Assembly (NCBI GenBank): GCA_020024675.1
Contig: JAHHTM010000048.1
Span: forward strand, 1-8,048
Reading direction: 5' to 3'
DNA length: 8,048 nucleotides
Source of the DNA: Muricomes sp.
Lineage (GTDB): Bacteria; Bacillota; Clostridia; Lachnospirales; Lachnospiraceae
Of the stretch, positions 5,760 through 8,048 are shown in pieces. The first letter of the stretch is position 1; every line of letters starts with the position of its first letter. The notes beneath the pieces are model-generated. The model searched no databases. It was not told the DNA's origin and was given only the letters and a program-made list of their open reading frames with translations. The position numbers and the translations under genes were made by a program.

Positions 5760-6641
5760 TTACGTTATCGAACTATTTGCTTGATGACTGCATTTAAATC
5801 CATGTTTAGTCAATCTTCGATACAGACAGTTTTCACAACGTTTTTCAGAAGAAATACACTCATTACTATCATTATCAGATTCAAAGTATTGACAATAAAT
5901 TCCCATTTTCAAAGCTTTTTCACGATTACATAAAATATATTGATCTTCTTCGGCTTTGGTAGCGTACGCGATTCTATTATGATTTCGGAAGAAAATTTTT
6001 GCAGGCTCATCATTAAGTATGATCGTGTCTAAAGCAAGTGGATATTTTGAATTCAGATCAAGAATAGCGTCAAGTCGATATCTATCTAGCATTTCTTTTA
6101 CAATCATGGAGTGAATAGTTTCAGGAACATGTATTTTTCCACGGAATGTTCCGTCATTTCCTGAAAGTCTTAGACCAATACCAGCAACAGAGCCAATAAT
6201 TCCCTGACCGTTTCCGCCGAGTTCTTCTGCTATTATACCTTCACACTGGCTGGTTAATTCATATGCCTGTTCTTTAAAAAGAAGGGTATGTTTTGCTAAT
6301 TTACCAAAATGAATAATAGATTCAAGGTGTGTTATTTTATCAATGCAGCAGATGCAGATTCCGGGACAGGAAGTAGAGGACATAAGATTTCGTACGGTTT
6401 CTTTTGATTCTTTCAGCAGGATATCCATGGTAATATCGCCCTCAATGTCGATGCACATTACGCTGTTGTGAGACGTGTAAGGAATCCCGTCTTGTAAAAG
6501 AAGTTGATGTCTTGTTACACCTTGATGCATTTTTACAGGATAATTTTTCTGGAGCTGCGCTGCAATCTTACTAGCTATAAGACCGGTGCTTGTTTCTTTT
6601 GTAAGATCATCTGTATCATCTATAGCAATTAAAAATTTCAT
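5760..6641 (-). CDS. TiaS-like ATP-dependent enzyme (bacterial, short form)
   Basis: This cytosolic protein of 293 residues resembles archaeal TiaS, which uses ATP to attach agmatine to C34 of tRNA-Ile2. The N-terminus IAIDDTDDLTKETSTGLIA (5-23) matches the IDDTDS...TT kinase-like motif of that family, and GGNGQGIIGSVAGIG (142-156) matches its glycine-rich ferredoxin-like-domain motif. A C92-C96-C98-C99 cluster sits in the N-terminal half. The C-terminus carries C262-x6-C269-x2-C272-x11-C284, which could bind zinc or an Fe-S cluster. Archaeal TiaS is about 420 residues and has an OB-fold before its zinc ribbon; the length here suggests this RNA-binding part is missing. ATG 6641 follows AGGTGA, which overlaps the stop codon of the upstream binding-protein gene, so the two are translationally coupled. 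The family resemblance is good. The substrate is unknown, and a tRNA role is doubtful because bacteria use TilS. Confidence 0.75.
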   Translation of the reverse strand: MKFLIAIDDTDDLTKETSTGLIASKIAAQLQKNYPVKMHQGVTRHQLLLQDGIPYTSHNSVMCIDIEGDITMDILLKESKETVRNLMSSTSCPGICICCIDKITHLESIIHFGKLAKHTLLFKEQAYELTSQCEGIIAEELGGNGQGIIGSVAGIGLRLSGNDGTFRGKIHVPETIHSMIVKEMLDRYRLDAILDLNSKYPLALDTIILNDEPAKIFFRNHNRIAYATKAEEDQYILCNREKALKMGIYCQYFESDNDSNECISSEKRCENCLYRRLTKHGFKCSHQANSSIT

Positions 6642-6645
6642 ATTA

Positions 6646-6651
6646 TCACCT
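6646..6651 (-). promoter_or_regulatory. Ribosome binding site of the TiaS-like gene, overlapping the upstream stop
   Basis: On the minus strand AGGTGA ends four bases before ATG 6641 and shares bases with the TAG stop of the substrate-binding protein gene. This suggests translation of the second gene depends on ribosomes finishing the first. Confidence 0.6.
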
Positions 6652-7756
6652 ACTTTTTTGAAGTGCCGCTGGGTACTCTTAAGCCCGTTCCAGACAGCAT
6701 TTTATTGTATATTTCGTCATTAAGACTAATTCCAAGAGTATTTTCATAAAAATTGAATACTTCTTTTTTTAAATCTACATCTTGATAAAGTTCAGGATAT
6801 ACTGTTTTTCCAAGCCATAACATTCCGAAGAAAGTTTCTACGCTTCCTTGTTGCCCCCATCTTGTAGCTCCAACGGGAATATTATAGATATGTCCGTCCT
6901 GTACAGCTCTAAGACCGGAAAACATATCATTTGATCTGAAAAATTCTGCTGTAGGAGAGTCATTGCATATGACGATATCGGGATCCCACACAAAAATCTG
7001 TTCTGTGCTTGCGATGTACATATCTTTTTCAGTGAGAAGATCTTCTCCGACGGATACATTTTCACATCCCACAGCAGCAATCCAACTTGTACCAAGAGAA
7101 GAGTCTCCATCTGTGCGGTTTACTCCGTTAAGAGTATGATAAATACGGACTTTTTCATTACTAGGAATCTGACGTGTTTTTTCATTAACTAATTGAATTG
7201 TATTTTCATAGTATAAAGCAATTTCTTCAGCTTTTTCTTTTGAACTACTACCACAAACATCACCGATCATACGAAGCATATCAATTTGTTCTTCCATAGT
7301 TTCATACTTAGTGACAAGGTATGGGATTCCCAGCTTTTCAATTTTTTCTTTTTGTTCAGGAACAAGATACATCCCATATTTAAAAAGGATTACATCTGGA
7401 TTAAGTGAAAGAAGAGCTTCTGCATTGATATCACCACCTGACTGGACAACAGATACATTTTCAAGATTAGGGTAGATTTCCTGAAGTAGAGTATCAGATT
7501 TTACGCCACCAGGACAACAACACATCTTTTCGCCGTCACCAATCAGTATCATAACTTCACTTGCAAAAGAATCCACGCATGCAATAGTGTTGCAATCTAC
7601 AGGAATAGCAACTTCCCGTCCCAGTCCATCGATGATGGTTCGTTCTTCTCTATGAGTATCGGATCTGACAGAAGAGCATCCGGTTATCATAAATAAGATA
7701 ATGGTTAGGAGAAATGTCTGTAGTGATATGTTTTTAATATGTTTTAAATGTTTCAT
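6650..7756 (-). CDS. Substrate-binding lipoprotein of an Fe-siderophore/cobalamin-type ABC importer
   Basis: This protein of 368 residues starts with a basic N-terminus, a hydrophobic stretch and the lipobox MITGC (lipidated C27), so it is anchored outside the membrane. The mature part opens with TIIDGLGREVAIP, the usual first strand and loop of the Peripla_BP_2 (FepB/BtuF, class III) family. The pattern INAEALLSLNPDVILF (about 110-125) and the second-lobe segment STEQIFVWDPDIVI are also typical. The family binds ferric siderophores, cobalamin, heme or similar chelates between two lobes joined by a rigid helix. MCCCPGG at 78-84 (C79-C81) is unusual. The gene begins 26 bases after the ATPase gene and ends 8 bases before the TiaS-like gene, all on one strand. 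The ribosome binding site is modest (AAAGG, 10 bases before ATG). The ligand cannot be read from the sequence. Confidence 0.88.
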   Translation of the reverse strand: MKHLKHIKNISLQTFLLTIILFMITGCSSVRSDTHREERTIIDGLGREVAIPVDCNTIACVDSFASEVMILIGDGEKMCCCPGGVKSDTLLQEIYPNLENVSVVQSGGDINAEALLSLNPDVILFKYGMYLVPEQKEKIEKLGIPYLVTKYETMEEQIDMLRMIGDVCGSSSKEKAEEIALYYENTIQLVNEKTRQIPSNEKVRIYHTLNGVNRTDGDSSLGTSWIAAVGCENVSVGEDLLTEKDMYIASTEQIFVWDPDIVICNDSPTAEFFRSNDMFSGLRAVQDGHIYNIPVGATRWGQQGSVETFFGMLWLGKTVYPELYQDVDLKKEVFNFYENTLGISLNDEIYNKMLSGTGLRVPSGTSKK

Positions 7757-7782
7757 AAATAAAAAGCCTTTCTTAAATATAA

Positions 7783-8048
7783 TTAAATTGTTCTTACAGG
7801 AATCAGAGTATGAAAATCATGGCTATTGATAATGTGAGACTCTATGTTATAGACTGTGCGAACATTATCTTCTGTAAGAATTTCAGAAGGCGTACCTGTG
7901 CATATAATATTTCCATCTTTCATAAGACCAACTCGTATAGGGACACCTGATTTTTCCATAAAAAAGGGCTGGTTTGGAGAATGTGTGGCCATAAAAACAG
8001 TTTTCTTTTCTTCTTTGGTAAGACGTATTATATTTTCAAGAAACAGAA
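7783..8048 (-). CDS. ABC importer ATPase, C-terminal part only (start beyond window)
   Basis: The minus-strand frame is open to the window edge (first full codon at 8046), leaving the last 87 residues. They begin LFLENIIRLTKEEKKTVFMATHSPNQPFF, matching the region after Walker B in FecE/BtuD-type ATPases, with the H-loop histidine in ATHSP. VGLMKDGNIICTGTPSEILTEDNVRTVY follows, the classic C-terminal end of siderophore/cobalamin importer ATPases. ATG codons at 7992 and later are internal. The Walker A, Q-loop, signature and Walker B motifs would be outside the window. Twenty-six bases later the substrate-binding lipoprotein gene starts on the same strand, so the two should serve one importer. 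Its permease presumably lies further upstream of the ATPase. Confidence 0.88.
   Translation of the reverse strand, partial: LFLENIIRLTKEEKKTVFMATHSPNQPFFMEKSGVPIRVGLMKDGNIICTGTPSEILTEDNVRTVYNIESHIINSHDFHTLIPVRTI

Noticed and set aside
5709..5933. A 74-codon plus-strand frame antisense to the start of the IS relic and the TiaS-like gene
   Set aside because: It lies opposite the conserved C-terminus of the TiaS-like gene, has no ribosome binding site and a composition of chance translation. The minus-strand reading has clear family motifs.
7783..7992. A small complete protein starting at ATG 7992
   Set aside because: The frame continues upstream to the window edge with residues typical of the ABC ATPase region before the H-loop, so this is an internal methionine of a truncated gene.

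Overview
The window looks like chromosomal DNA of an anaerobic, low-GC Firmicute, probably a Lachnospiraceae-type gut Clostridium. The grounds are the AT-rich codon use, strong AGGAGG-type ribosome binding sites with GTG starts, a minimal two-gene SUF-like Fe-S assembly system, and the type of IS3-family relic present. No species can be named from the sequence alone.

Layout. Plus strand, left half: (1) the 3' part of an unrecognised lipoprotein gene whose start lies before the window; (2) a compact operon of a SufC-type ATPase, a SufB/D-type scaffold and an EamA/DMT-family membrane transporter, with overlapping or nearly abutting genes, closed by an intrinsic terminator; (3) a single dihydropyrimidinase/hydantoinase gene with its own near-consensus promoter, which is physically embedded in the preceding terminator. 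Middle (5306-5759): no intact gene. This gap holds the wreck of an internally deleted IS3-family insertion sequence, with the first codons of orfA and the last codons of orfB on the minus strand. It carries hairpins that appear to terminate the genes converging on it from both sides. Minus strand, right half: an operon read right to left, consisting of the end of an ABC-transporter ATPase (start beyond the window), a substrate-binding lipoprotein of the Fe-siderophore/cobalamin/metal-chelate class, and a protein resembling archaeal TiaS (tRNA-Ile2 agmatinylcytidine synthetase) but shorter and ending in a four-cysteine cluster.

How the genes fit together. SmsC and SmsB should form an ATP-driven Fe-S cluster assembly complex. 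The EamA protein is co-transcribed with them, but its substrate is unknown. The hydantoinase would hydrolyse dihydropyrimidines or hydantoins on its own. In the right-hand operon an importer for a chelated metal or corrinoid-like ligand is tightly coupled to a TiaS-like enzyme. Bacteria normally modify tRNA-Ile2 with TilS/lysine, so this enzyme may act on something other than tRNA, possibly the imported ligand. That pairing is the best candidate here for an undescribed system, though its function is inference only.
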